Program-made: the position numbers and the translations under genes | Notes under the pieces: model-generated | Database searches by the model: none | Seen by the model: the letters and a program-made list of their open reading frames with translations, nothing else | Told to the model about the DNA's origin: nothing | Part shown: positions 46,160-56,866 of the stretch, one piece after another | Layout: each line of letters begins with the position of its first letter | Numbering within the stretch: the first letter of the stretch is position 1 | Source: Moniliella sp. 'wahieum' | Taxonomy: Eukaryota > Basidiomycota > Moniliellomycetes > Moniliellales > Moniliellaceae | Direction of reading: 5' to 3' | DNA: 64,000 nucleotides | NCBI GenBank assembly: GCA_003971905.1 | Contig: RSEE01000094.1 | Span: 1-64,000 of the forward strand

Positions 46160-47500
46160 TCAGTGTGCTGCCATTTTGGTTCCCGTTGTCTCCTCTTGTT
46201 CCCGACTTTGGATTTCCCGAGCGAGTTGGACCAAGTCTTCGCCGGTAGCCATCGAGGGATCCACAACGTCGCGCGGGACCATGTTGGCCGCGTATTTGGG
46301 CGCCGCTCCGCCCGCCGCTTGTTGTTCTGCAAAGGAGCGGATCAGACGCAGCATCGGCCGGCGCTCCTCCTGCTCTTCCTCATCATCCTGGACCTGGTCC
46401 TGGCCTGGTCCTGGCTCGCGTCGGGATCGGGGAACGGAGAATTGGGGGTGTGGCTGTGGCTGTGTCTGGGAGCAATGGACGCCTCGGTGTCGACCGATAG
46501 GCTAGCCGTGTCGACCGATAGGCTAGCCGTCTCGCCCACGGCTCTGTAGCGGAAGTAGCTTGGAAAACGGAGGGCTTCCAACTCGTCCCAATCAAACAAG
46601 AGCGCATCGGTGCGGGGCAGGTAGGGATTGAGATCAACAAGAAAGACCGAGGCCATGTTACGGGTCACATACACATCCGCTGCATAGTCAGCAATGGGCG
46701 CGCCCATTGTCGTCGCACCAGCGGGCCCGGAGGCGTCGACGGGGACAGGACGGCGCTTGAGATGGGTCTTCCAAAATGAGAGAGGAGATTGATAAATTCA
46801 TCTTGCCTCGGTTGAGGCTGGAGGTGTTCGTAGTACACCGTATCCCGCTGGCAAATGGCAACCAACTGGTTGGCCCGGACAAAGAGGCGGAATTCATGGG
46901 AAGGGGGCATGCTGAACCACTTTTTGAGCGTCAGCCATAACGTTGGACGAGTCGGGGTTCCATTTTGCGACTGTACAGCGCCATCTGCCTCGGCAGGGGC
47001 CGGGAAGGAGGCAAGCTCTTGCGCTTGTTGAATGTCGTTCGTGATAAAGTCACTTGACTTGAGCAGGAGGTATACATCTGAGGGTGACATGCACTGGAGG
47101 TCGTTCCCGGGTAGCATCCACCCAGCATCCTGAGGGGCACTCCAGTTGAGTTTCGGAAAACACGGCCATCGTACTTGTCGAGGACAGAGCGGATGTGGCG
47201 ATTGAGAGGACCAAAATCATAGTGGCGCACGCCAGAGTCGTCCGAGTCGGAGGACGTGGGATCGAGGCCAAGGGTCGTCCCAATCTCTTGAAGGGCGGCA
47301 GTCCCATTCACACCCTCCGCACCTGGGGGGATGTGCAGGCCATCCTCCTCGAACCAATCGAGAAAGTCAGGTTGGAGGGCAGAGAGGTTGACAACAGTAG
47401 CTTTGGGGGAGATGCGCTTGAAGAGGGGGAACCAGTTGTGGAACTCGGTCTGCTCTAGTGCGGTTCGCACAGGAGTGAGAGGGACGGGCGAGGTAAGCAT
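46160..47500 (-). CDS. CDC123: Cdc123 (D123), eIF2 assembly factor
   Basis: ATP-grasp-like protein that helps assemble translation factor eIF2 in the cytosol and is needed for cell-cycle progression. It starts MLTSPVPLTPVRTALEQTEF at 47500, then FHNWFPLFKRISPKATVVNL and DFLDWFEEDGLHIP. Past one break come KLNWSAPQDAGWMLPGNDLQ, CMSPSDVYLLLKSSDFITND, FSMPPSHEFRLFVRANQLVA, ICQRDTVYYEHL, YVTRNMASVFLVDLNPYLPR and TDALLFDWDEL. The metal/ATP-site residues in LVDLNP and the KLNWSAP..D motif are present. An acidic tail ends at 46160. The unit ASLSVDT is duplicated in tandem (21 bp units near 46490-46530) in a variable loop. Three to four breaks fit missing bases. Confidence 0.92.
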
Positions 47501-47828
47501 AGCGATGGTGATCCGGTGATGGTGGTGGCGATGGCAATAGCAATGGCCATGACGGTGGAGGTGGCGGCGGCCTTAGCAATTAAAAGCATGCACCTTCCCG
47601 ATGCGGGCAACGGCGTTTGCTAAGGGCTCGGTTCAATCTTTCGGGGGGCACCCGGCTGTCTTCGGCTGGATTCCAGTGATAGTGGCAGATTTAATTAGTC
47701 CAGCCCGAGTGGGCTGCCACCACCTTCCTCAGCTTGATGATGCAGCTCCCAGTCGATCCTCACGACGACGCTGAGCTGTGCATGGCCATCCGGGGTCCCG
47801 GCGCGCCTGACAGCTAGCTGGCACGCGC

Positions 47829-48355
47829 ATGGGCTGCCTCTCCAGCGCCGATGTGTTCTGTGCGCACGGCATCCTTCTGCCCCCAAAGCCGCCTCACATG
47901 CACTCCCCCTGGCTCGAGCCCATGCCAACCAGCGCGCAGCGCACCGACCAGCTTCGAGCGCGTTCGCCGGACCAGGTCACCGGCGCGCTGGACGAGGGTG
48001 TGCTTTCTTGTGCGCGTCGCTCGATCAGTCCGCTGGGTAGCGATGAGAAGGAAGACCTGGACGCGATCGGTAACAAGGCGGGACGGCTGAGCGATCCCGG
48101 TTTTCGGCATTCTCAGGGCCCATCCCACAGCCATTAAGGCCTGCCCGGATCATAAGCATGCCCCCCTTGCTCATCTACATCGAGGGGCAGGTGCGCGGCC
48201 GAATCGTCCGACCTGACGCGCCCAGAAGTTGGTTTGGTGGGCATGACAACCCAGGGAGCGGATAAGGAGCTCTTGCTGGCTGTCACGGGCGCTGTCGTCC
48301 CTACGGATGCCGATCCTCTCTCCGCCGCGAACGAAAGTAGAGAAGAGGAGTATGT
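47829..48355 (+). CDS. Unidentified small protein with MGC N-terminus
   Basis: An open frame of 102 codons from 47829 starts MGCLSSADVFCAHGILLPPK, a context that could be myristoylated at Gly2 and palmitoylated at Cys3. It continues with RTDQLRARSPDQVTGALDEG and EDLDAIGNKAGRLSDPGF and stops at 48137. A second plus frame to about 48371 reads SSDLTRPEVGLVGMTTQGAD, then LLLAVTGAVVPTDADPLSAA, which also looks coding. An intron or missing base between them would join the two. I do not recognise the family. It could be a membrane-anchored signalling protein, or a chance frame. Confidence 0.35.
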
Positions 48356-48797
48356 CCAAGCCACCCCCTAAAACAGCATCCGCCAAAGCACCCTTGGTGC
48401 CAATAACGATGATCTCGGCTGAGACTATACACCTACGCGCCAAGCGCCTATACCTACGTCGACAATCACCTATGCTCTGCATTTCTGTTATGGAAACGAC
48501 CGTTTGCGGCCAGATACGGGGAGATCCCAGCTCGCACACACGTAGTAGGAAAACATGCCAGCCCATCTATCAAGACACCCCCCACAGAACGACCACAGAC
48601 ACACTCGGCGTCACATACGAAACAGAACCGACGCGCAAGGAATTGCCCATGTCCCGCGGGGGGCGAGCACCGTGCACCGTGCACCGTGCAGGATAGAAAA
48701 CAAACAGACAAGAGTATAGTAGGCACCCTGAATCAATTGGCCTCAACCGCAGCTGGAAGGATGCGGTGCAGTATGTCGATGCGGGCGGCGATGGAGG
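48138..48797. other. Intergenic stretch with a CACCGTG heptamer repeat
   Basis: After the possible second exon of the small MGC gene, nothing coding is visible to 48797. CACCGTG is repeated three times at 48668-48688, about 110 bp from the 3' end of the next gene. Confidence 0.45.
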
Positions 48798-50842
48798 TCA
48801 ACGTCTCGAGCGCTTCGGCGGCGTGGGCGGCGGGGTGACGGTATGGCGCAGTGCATGGGGGCTGAGGTGCTTGATCTCGTCAGCCAAGGCCGAGTAGACG
48901 TTGCGTTGGTGGAAATAGGCGTCGACCCAGTGGGCAGTGAGGGTATGCAACCGTGCTTGGTCCTCGGGCTGCAAGTGGGCTACAAAGGCCAGGACGGGGT
49001 CCATGTCCATGCCCGTGTCCATGTCCATATCCGTGCCCGTGTCCGTGTCGTTCTCAGCCAACAGGGCATCAATCTGGTCCACAAGCGCATCCAGCGCCTT
49101 GGCTTCCGCCTCGACTTGACGCGCTTCTGCCTCGGCCGCTTCCGCACGCGCCTTGCGTTTACGTTCGGCACGGCGAGCGCGAGTGCAGGTGGCACACTTT
49201 TTCGGGTCGTGCGAGTGGTCAATGGCGTGGTCGTCAGCGGCGTGGGCAGGGGACGCAGCGGACCGGACATCGACCCCACTCGTATCCATTGACCGACTCA
49301 ACTCGAGCTGGGAGGGCACTGGGGTGCTCACTTCGTCGCTAGCGACCGACCCTCCGGCCCAATGGTTCGAGGTCAGACTCGAAGAAGCAGGGGGGTAGAG
49401 ACGCGATCATCAAGTGCCAAGAAGGGAGGGGCCGGAGCTTGGGCTTGTCCTGCCAATAGGCCAACCCGTCTGGATGCCGCTACCGGGGGAGACGAGAGAC
49501 GGCAGGGCGCGGAGGGGGAAGGTGCTAGGGCCGTAGGACGAGCGGGGGAAGAAGCTGCGTGTCTGGAGGTGATGTAGGTGTCTGGCGAGGCAGGCCGAGT
49601 GTTGGTCTCGATGCAGTGTCCAACGAGGGAAGGCGACGTGGGACTGGCGTTGACACGCCCCAATCCCACTAGAGTCGTGGGAAAATTCCTTTGAGCCTTG
49701 AGCTCGGCCACATCGTCTTGCAGCTGACGAACCGCAATACGAAGCCTGGCCACCTCGGCCGTCAAGTCGGCTTCGCGTAGTCGCTCCTCAGGTGTAAACT
49801 CAGAAGGTGATTGCGGTGCGGTGCCGGTCGACATGGCCCGCATAAGGTTTGGGCGGGCGCAGCGTGAGCTAAGAGGCGAGGGGACGACGAACGAGGGCGA
49901 TGGGAGCGGTGACATTAGGGAAGTTGACGGCTCTGTTCTCACAGCAGAACGAATGGGGGGGTGAAGCTGTTGGTGTAACAGACTGGACACGTGCCCCCTC
50001 ATCGCATCCACCGTAGCAATGATCTCTCTTTTCCGCCAGGGCACAGGGGTGCCGTTCGCGTGCGGGGGGGGAGAAGAAGGTGGCAGGGCGTGGGGACCAC
50101 CGGTTGCGAGACCGGCGGGAAGAGAGGTGCTGAGAGGCAGTTGGGCCCTATGGTCCCGGAGCCATTCGTCACGCGGACATGAAAGAGAGGGAGGCATGGC
50201 AATAAGCGGATGGGTCAAGGTCGGACCCTGATCCTGACCTTGGGTCTGGGTCTCACTTTGAGCTTGGTCCCCAGCCTGAGCCGCATGTTTGTCACGCAAG
50301 CCAGCGGCGGCAGACTGAAGAGCATTGATCGGAGCGGCCGCTTGAGCATCACGATGACGCACCTCGGAGGGGTCGTGGAGCAGATCAGAGTGAAGCTGGT
50401 CCAGCTTGGCTTGAATTTCGTGCAACTGATCGGCACGGAACGAGTCGTGTCCTTGTGGTCGGGACGTAAGCGGGACGTGCTGGACATAGAGTTCGTTATC
50501 AGGACTGTCCAATGCGTCCGACACGCCAGTGACATTGGGAAGATGAAGACCTTGGAGCGGGATGCCAGCACCAGCGTTGGCACCCGAAGGCAGAATCAAG
50601 TGTTCTGGGGAAGTGCGTCCACCGTCCCATTCGACCGGCTTGGTCGATGCGTTAGAGGCCGGCGGCACGTGCACGCGAAACGGTGTGGTTAAAAGGACGG
50701 GCACGGCCGCGGAAACGAAACCGAGCGGCGGCAGCGTCCACCTGAGAGTTCTGGAGACGCACAGGACCAGGGGAAGAAACATAAGGAGAGTCAGAATGGG
50801 TACTATACAGAGGGAAAGTAGCCCACTTGAGAGGAGCGACAA
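48798..50842 (-). CDS. Coiled-coil protein, possibly spindle-pole body Ppc89/Cep57-like
   Basis: Two long minus frames join into one protein through a frame break near 49375. The first (50842-49373, 489 codons) has PVEWDGGRTSPEHLILPSGA, an acidic/Gln region, Ser/Pro-rich stretches and a coiled coil (EERLREADLTAEVARLRIAV, RQLQDDVAELKAQ). The second has HSHDPKKCATCTRARRAERK with a following Glu/Ala helix, then LHTLTAHWVDAYFHQRNVYS near the stop at 48798. A [ND]C..C.R.RR motif beside coiled coils recalls fungal Cep57-type spindle-pole proteins, but this is inference. The first 45 codons from 50842 would form membrane helices. An alternative frame further upstream (to 51455) gives THSDSPYVSSPGPVRLQNSQ and RFRFRGRARPFNHTV, which looks more natural, so the membrane segment may be a frame artefact. 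Confidence 0.6.
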
Positions 50843-51455
50843 CGGACTTCTTTTTCAACCATCCGCAAGCGATCGAAGCTGTTGATGTGGTCGCCGTGGG
50901 GCGCAGGACGTGTGACCGTGCGCGACAAAGTTGCAGAAGGGCTGCGGGAAGCGGCATGGAAGGCCGAGGAGCGGGGTTCGCGCAATGCTTCTGCCCATAC
51001 TCCGTTGTCTGCGGGCGGGTCCGAGTGGGAGAGATGGGTAGAAGTGGAGGTTGGACGGAGCCGGTGGGCAGAGCGGCGGAGGTTGGGAGGGGGGAGGGGT
51101 ACGGGGTGGAGGAGGCGAGTAGGGGCAGGCGGGAGAGCGGGTAGCGGCCGCGGGGACCGCGCCGACGGGGGGCGGGGCCCTGCGTCTTCGCTGGCTGATG
51201 GAGCGTTGGCGAGGCAGGCGGACATGAGCGGAGAGCGCGGGCGGAGAGGCTCTGGTCTTCCATGGCAACTCTACACTCCAACAGCAGCAGGTGGTGTTGT
51301 TCAACCGCCATCATCCACTGCTTTTGGGAGGCAACATCCCATACCTCTATAGTTGAGTAGTATCCACCTCTTATAGTTGCCGCAGGCGAGACGCACGCCC
51401 AACAGCCCGTCAAAAAACTAAGGGATATATATAACAGAGCCTTAAGCGACCACAT
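50843..51455 (-). CDS. Possible 5' part of the coiled-coil gene
   Basis: A minus frame open from 51455 to 50652 includes KKKSVVAPLKWATFPLYSTH followed by SDSPYVSSPGPVRLQNSQVD. This resembles the disordered head of a coiled-coil protein and overlaps the start of the next frame. Upstream of about 50950 the frame is Pro/Ser-rich and unconvincing. Start codon and introns cannot be fixed. Confidence 0.3.
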
Positions 51456-52292
51456 CTACTACGCTTCCTCGCTTGTGCCCCACAACGGCCTGCTGTGACA
51501 TGTGGCACGTGTGATACATGATGGTTGCGCATCGATCGTTGCCCGGGCAGTTCGTTATACCGTGGGTCATATAAGGCCCGATCCTTCCCATAGCCTCCTG
51601 TACCTCTCCTCAGAACCACATCCTCCATTCTCCTCTCCTCCTTGAGCAAACTAACATCTTGCTCGCCGTCGTAGTGTGGCATAGTATCCTCGCGTCGTCT
51701 CATACCCAGAGGGAAGAACTAATGTTCATTATAACCTTAAGGTAGTACTTGGCGTTATTGTCGGCACATTCTGCTTTTGTTCCAACAGCAATCGAAGCAG
51801 CCCCTGTCTGAGTTCTTCCGGCGGTCCCAAGGCGCTTTTGCGGGGCTCTGTGCACCACCCTCCGGTACGCAGACACGCAGTAATGAAACAGCCAGGAGCA
51901 CGTGCAGCGCCGCCAGGCCCGCTAATAGGGTAACGCTTTCATCTTTAATTTTTAGGTGATACAGGAAGGTGATGGAACGGTGGGCCGATGGTTACCCGGT
52001 TACGCGTTACGGTCGCTCAGCACGGCCAGTAAACATGGGAATTGTAGACGATGGCACGGTGGCCCGCTAGTGATATTACAGACTTTGAACATTCAATGAA
52101 GGGGAACCAAAGGTAATAATAAGGAAAAACGAAAGAAAGGCAGGGAAAACGAAAGTGAGGCGGGGCGAAGCTTCTTCGAAGGTGCACACAGGGGGGACAG
52201 GGAGGGGAAAACAGGGCGGAACCACATCATGGAGGAGAGGTGAAAGGGATCATTCGATCATCCTCCGTGGACCGGATCCACATCCGACTCGT
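51456..52292. other. Intergenic, AT-richer region
   Basis: Contains GTGACATGTGGCACGTGTGATAC near 51496 and A-rich stretches (51720-51780 and 52080-52150). Short frames only. No gene seen. Confidence 0.55.
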
Positions 52293-54239
52293 TCAGCGCA
52301 GGTGCTTTTTGAAAAAGTCACGGACAAGGTACGCTGATCCAAGGTAGGTGCGGGGCAAGGTAGGTTGGTTATAGTCGACGGATTGGACGCCGAACCGAGG
52401 CGTCTTGCCTACCTCCCATTCTACGTTACTGGTGGCGGACCAGATCCAGGCGCCGACAACCTTGATCCGTCGGTATGAATGGACTCGAGGATTTGGAAGA
52501 GGTAGTTGCGGTAGTACAGTTGCCGGCCCGTGTCCATGATCAGTTCCCAGTACGAGTTCTTTTGAGCTTCGTCCTTCTCCGCCCAGCCAAACTCGGAGAC
52601 GACAATGCCTTGGGCGCGGGCCAGCGCTTGGCAATGTACTTCAAATGATCGCGGAACGCACCAGCCGTGTTGGCCAACCAGCTTGAACACGTCTCGTCCG
52701 GGTACGCCGTCGTGAGAGGCCACCCGTCCGACATGGTCATCGGGCCATAGGAACACCAGGGCCAGTTGGGGTGGGCAACGTTACCGTAGCATGCACTTGC
52801 ATCCTTGGCAGGCATCGACTGGGTGATCCCACTCGAGTAGTAGTCCGTGTTGTACACGTCGGCCGAGCCTTGCAGACGCCGCTTGTCGGCCGCAGTGAGT
52901 GGCGGAAGCCACTTGGCAGGCACCTCACGCTTCACCACGGGGGGGTAATCGTGGCGTGTCGGAGTGGATGGGGTCGCTGTACAGACCCAGGCCAAAGTCC
53001 ATCCCTCGCTGCACCGCGCCTTGTCGGCATCGCTGTTCGGGTCGAACGGCACGCTCAGCGACCCGCTGTTTTTGTAGGAGAGCACTGCCTTCTTGGACAC
53101 GGTCCCATCGTTTTGGTACTTGCGGAACAGCTCGTTCATCCGTCGTGGGCCTTGATCATGTACCCGGCGCATTTCACTGCGTCGACTTGGGCGGGGAATC
53201 GTAGCCGTAGATACCCTTCAAAGCGAGAATGTACCGGTCCGTGCAGTGGACGCTGGGCTCGTTGTGGGAAATCCAGTGCTGATGCCAGAAAACAACAAAG
53301 GGGGACGGGTTACTCGTCAGCTCAATGAAATCACAGGTAAAAACGAAAGAGGGGGAGAAGAGAGGAGTGAGAAACATACGTGAACACCCATGGGGCCCAA
53401 GGCCTTGAGCATCACATCCGCGTATTCGGCAAATGCGTCTACATAGGTGTGGTTCTGCTGGCCATTTTCGGAGATTTGAAGGTAGAGAGGCAGGTCCCAG
53501 TGCTGCATGCTGCAGGGTAACTGCTGCCTGCATCCCGTTCTTGTGGATTTCGGTAACCAAGTCCTTGTAGAACTGCAGACCCTCTTGCGATACATACCCG
53601 CGTCCCAGCGGCATGACGCGGGACCAGGACACACTGAAAGAGTACAGCTTGGCACCCATGGTGGCCACACGCTTAATGTCAAGGGGTACATGTAACGGAA
53701 GTTGGTAGCCACGTCAAACGTGTCGCCGTTGCGCATGTTGTTGGTGCGGTGGGCACCAGTCCCAGATCGAGGGGCCACGGCCATCGGCTTTGACTGCGCC
53801 CTCGACCTGCGCACTGGCCGAGGCGTACCCCCACAAAAAGTGCTCGGGGAGGGGTGACGTTGTCGCGACAAAGCCGAGCCCCAGTCGGGCTGATAGGGAC
53901 GGTGGGTGATGGATTGGGGCATCATCTCGTACTCGCTCTGGCTAAAGTTGCGGTACTCATACTGGATCTTGGCATACTCGACCGGCTTGTACCGCTCGAC
54001 CTCGGACCAGAGGAACTTGACTCGGCCCTGGACGGCAGCAGGGTTGTTGAAGTCGATGGGCTCGCCGCCCGGCGGGACATGGCCGCCAGCCTTGACATTG
54101 GGGTTGCCAGAGGTGGCATGGGAGGCGTGAGGGGAGGGGTGGGACTTGGAATGATGAGCGGATGCGGCAGCGGCAGGGGCAGGCGCAACCAGTGCGACGA
54201 CCGCCAGGCTGGCCGCCCAGGCGGAGGACAGAGACGCAT
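52293..54239 (-). CDS. Secreted beta-glucosidase, glycoside hydrolase family 1
   Basis: Retaining beta-glycosidase, probably extracellular, acting on cello-oligosaccharides or related glycosides. From ATG 54239, allowing one missing base after two codons, the start reads as a signal peptide ([20 protein letters not shown]). Then a His/Ser linker, [60 protein letters not shown] and [29 protein letters not shown] follows and, after an intron at 53279-53379, [20 protein letters not shown] with acid/base Glu in NEP. Later come KKAVLSYKN and [19 protein letters not shown], with the presumed nucleophile Glu in SEFG instead of the usual TENG. The end [25 protein letters not shown] is typical. Several single-base breaks. 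Confidence 0.85.
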
Positions 54240-54290
54240 GGGGGAGGGCGAGAAGAAGGGCACGGCGGGTGTATTGGGCGAGGGGGTGGG

Positions 54291-54298
54291 TATATATA
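54291..54298 (-). promoter_or_regulatory. TATA box of the GH1 gene
   Basis: TATATATA lies 52 bp upstream of the GH1 start codon in otherwise GC-rich DNA, on the correct side and distance for a TATA-driven promoter. Most other genes here lack an obvious TATA box, which fits an inducible secreted enzyme. Function is inferred. Confidence 0.5.
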
Positions 54299-54299
54299 G

Positions 54300-56284
54300 C
54301 AGCAGCACACCCGCCCTGGACGCGCTCGGGCAGGCATGGATGGGGCGGATCCAGCGGTCGATCCGACGTGGCTGCCGCCAGCGCAGGCCAGCGCACACAG
54401 CAGGTGACGAGTGACTGCAAGCGTGTCGGTGGCCTTCTGGATGGAGAAGTGCGGGGCAGCGGCCGGCACAGCAGCGCACAGCAGCGCACAGCAGCGCTGC
54501 CCTGCCAGGCCGCGTCCCGCACACTGCCCCCGTCCTGCCCTTGGTGGTGCCAATCTTCAGATCAGCGCGTCCAGCACTGCGGCCAAGTACCAAGTACTAA
54601 GCTCGCGTCCATCGTCACACGTCCCGGCCGCCCAGGCAGCCTGCTCCCTGCGCCCGCCTCCGCGCTGAGCCACCTCGCGCGGGCAGCATCGACACATGTG
54701 GAGCCCGACGCAAGGAGGTTGAAGCCGTTCAAGCAGGTGTAGTGCGTAACCGCCCCCAGTCCCCAGTACGCAGTGCGTCAGTACTCGCCCCTTGACACGA
54801 TCAAGGATCGTCAATCACCAACCTCAGATCTGTCCGGCCCCCGACGGCAGCTCGGCTCGGTCCTGCAAGGGCGTGCTGTGGTGGGTGGGAGTAACTAGTA
54901 ACTGGCAACTAGCAACTAGCAGAAAACGAAAGAATCGGGCTGAAGCTGAGGGCAATATGCCCCTGCAGGGTAATCGATGGTGTGAACGAGTAGGTGATCC
55001 CCGGGGATAGCCTAAACCGCGGTTGTCTGTTAACGCGTTACCACTTGAGACTGAGAAAGTAGCTTGTACGCTATTACCAAAAGTCAAGGACGATTGCACT
55101 GTGCAGGGCGGAAACAGTCAGAGCATCGCATCTTGTATGCTCCGGATGCTAGTCCGACGTGGCAGCAGGCAGAAGAAGGAAGGAGGAGAACGAGGCGCGA
55201 CGGTACCTATAATCCGGAGCATGCGAGTCGCGCAACACCGTAGCCACTGTTCGGCTTGCCAGCGACAGACACATGGCCCTTGTCGATCAAGCCACGCCAA
55301 GTGGTGTCACAATGGCATGCCACCGGTCACCTGTCACCTGTCACATGCCACCCCACCCCAACAGTATCGAGTATCGCCGCAGCACTGGCCTTTGGCCCGA
55401 TAGGGTTGGTGCGCCGGCAGCCGGCACGAGCTGCGCGAGTCCGAGCAGACGCGGCGATTCTGAGACGGTGGCGATGGCACATGGCATGGATAATCGATCA
55501 TCGATCATCAGCAACATCATCGCCCAGCATCATCGACCATGTTTGGTAAGGACGTGGAGCGGACTGGTGTGCCGGTTACATGGAAGTCTTTTAGTATCCA
55601 AAGACAGGACGATCAGGAGCTCGGATCCATTGCGCTTCTTCCCCTCGACCCCCTCATGGTCGTGGGTGGGACCTTCTTGGTCGCAGCCAAAGTCCAGCCC
55701 ACGTTATGTACTCGGGTGGAACAGAGGCGGAGAAAGGAAGGATCGGCATCTGGTGTGATGCGTGATCGCGCCTTCAGCAAGGCGCAGGCCCTGAAGGGCC
55801 TGAAGCGTGTGGAAGCGCGCCAGGGTTTGGCCAGGGTCGCCGGTCCTGACCAATTCAAGTCAAGGGATCTGGGGAAAGGTTGCAAAGGAACGTGGCACGG
55901 AGTGGCATGGCGGCAGTCTAGCCTCCGTCTGGATTCCCGTCTGGTCAAATTACGGAAAGCAGAGCGTTGAACGTTGAACGTGTTGAACGCGCTGAACTCC
56001 AACGTGGAAAGGTGGCATGTGACATGGGACATGGGACATGTGATCGGGATCACCTGGTGGGGCAGGCTAAGCGGCTAAGCGCTTAGGAGCGCTTAGGCTA
56101 AGCTTAGCGCTATATAATAGCCGGAACTGGTAAGAATAAGCCGGTAGGTAAATCTGAAGGGGCCAGGAATACAGTCTAAGTATTTCCTGATCAATATAGG
56201 CCTCTTCATGCTGAAAGAAGGATTGCTGGTATTATAAGGTGGACAGAGGATCAGAAAACTGGTAGCAAGCGGGTCAAGGTGATA
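54300..56284. other. Intergenic region with many short tandem repeats
   Basis: About 2 kb without a supported gene. It holds a CAGCAGCGCA repeat (54466-54500), AGTAACT-type heptamers (54890-54917), KGTCACC heptamers (55325-55352), TCGATCA (55494-55507), GTTGAAC (55964-55993), GACATGG (56014-56041) and a CTAAGCG/CGCTTAG inverted cluster (56065-56110). A plus frame 55539-55970 (MFGKDVERTGVPVTWKSFSI...) is open for 143 codons but shows no family motif. Confidence 0.5.
55964..56110. repeat. Cluster of GTTGAAC and GACATGG heptamers and a CTAAGCG inverted repeat
   Basis: GTTGAAC twice at 55965-55978, a third copy shortly after, GACATGG-type units four times (56014-56041), then GGCTAAGC/GCTTAGC units in both orientations (56065-56110) able to form hairpins. 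The cluster lies about 175 bp before the duplicated pseudogene. Confidence 0.85.
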
Positions 56285-56866
56285 CAATGGTGTAACAGCT
56301 GGACACGTGTCCCCCCAATAAACGGATTCACGCCGGAGTTATGATATCTCTTTTCCGCCAGGGCACGATGGTGCCGTTCGCGCGCAGGAGAGATGAAGAA
56401 GGGGCAGGGCGTGTGGCCTACCCGTTGCGAGACCGGCGAGAAGAGAGGTGCTGAGTGGCACTTGGTACTTGTGTGCCCTATGGTCCCGGAGTCATTCGTT
56501 CGTACTGCGGAGGCTGTGAGAGAGCGGGAGGCATGGCAAGCGGCGCGCCCACCGCGGGGCCAGCAGGAATACGAGCGCAGTCAAGCGGATGGGTCAAGGT
56601 CGGACCCAAATCCTGATATTGGGTCTGGATCTGACTTTTGAGCTTGATCGATGATCCCCAGTCTGAGAGCCACATGTTTGGCACCCAAGCCAGTGGCCGC
56701 ACTGAAGATGTTCTGACGTTGAGCATCACGATGAAGCACACGTCGGTGGGGTCGTGAGCAGATCAAGTGGAGCTGATCCAGCTTTGCTCGAATTTGTGCA
56801 ACTGATCGGCACAGAACGATTCGGGTGGCTTTGTGGGCGCGATATAACGGGGACGTGCTGGACATG
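56285..56866 (-). pseudogene. Truncated duplicate of the coiled-coil gene
   Basis: About 580 bp match 49970-50490 in the same orientation and order. Landmarks are GTGTAACAG.CTGGACACGTG, TCTCTTTTCCGCCAGGGCAC, GGTGCCGTTCGCG, CCGTTGCGAGACCGGCG, GAAGAGAGGTGCTGAG, CCTATGGTCCCGGAG, GCGGATGGGTCAAGGTCGGA and GTGCAACTGATCGGCACRGA. The copy lacks both ends of the gene and has many substitutions and indels, so no continuous frame survives. It is a decayed partial duplication, not an exon. Confidence 0.85.
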
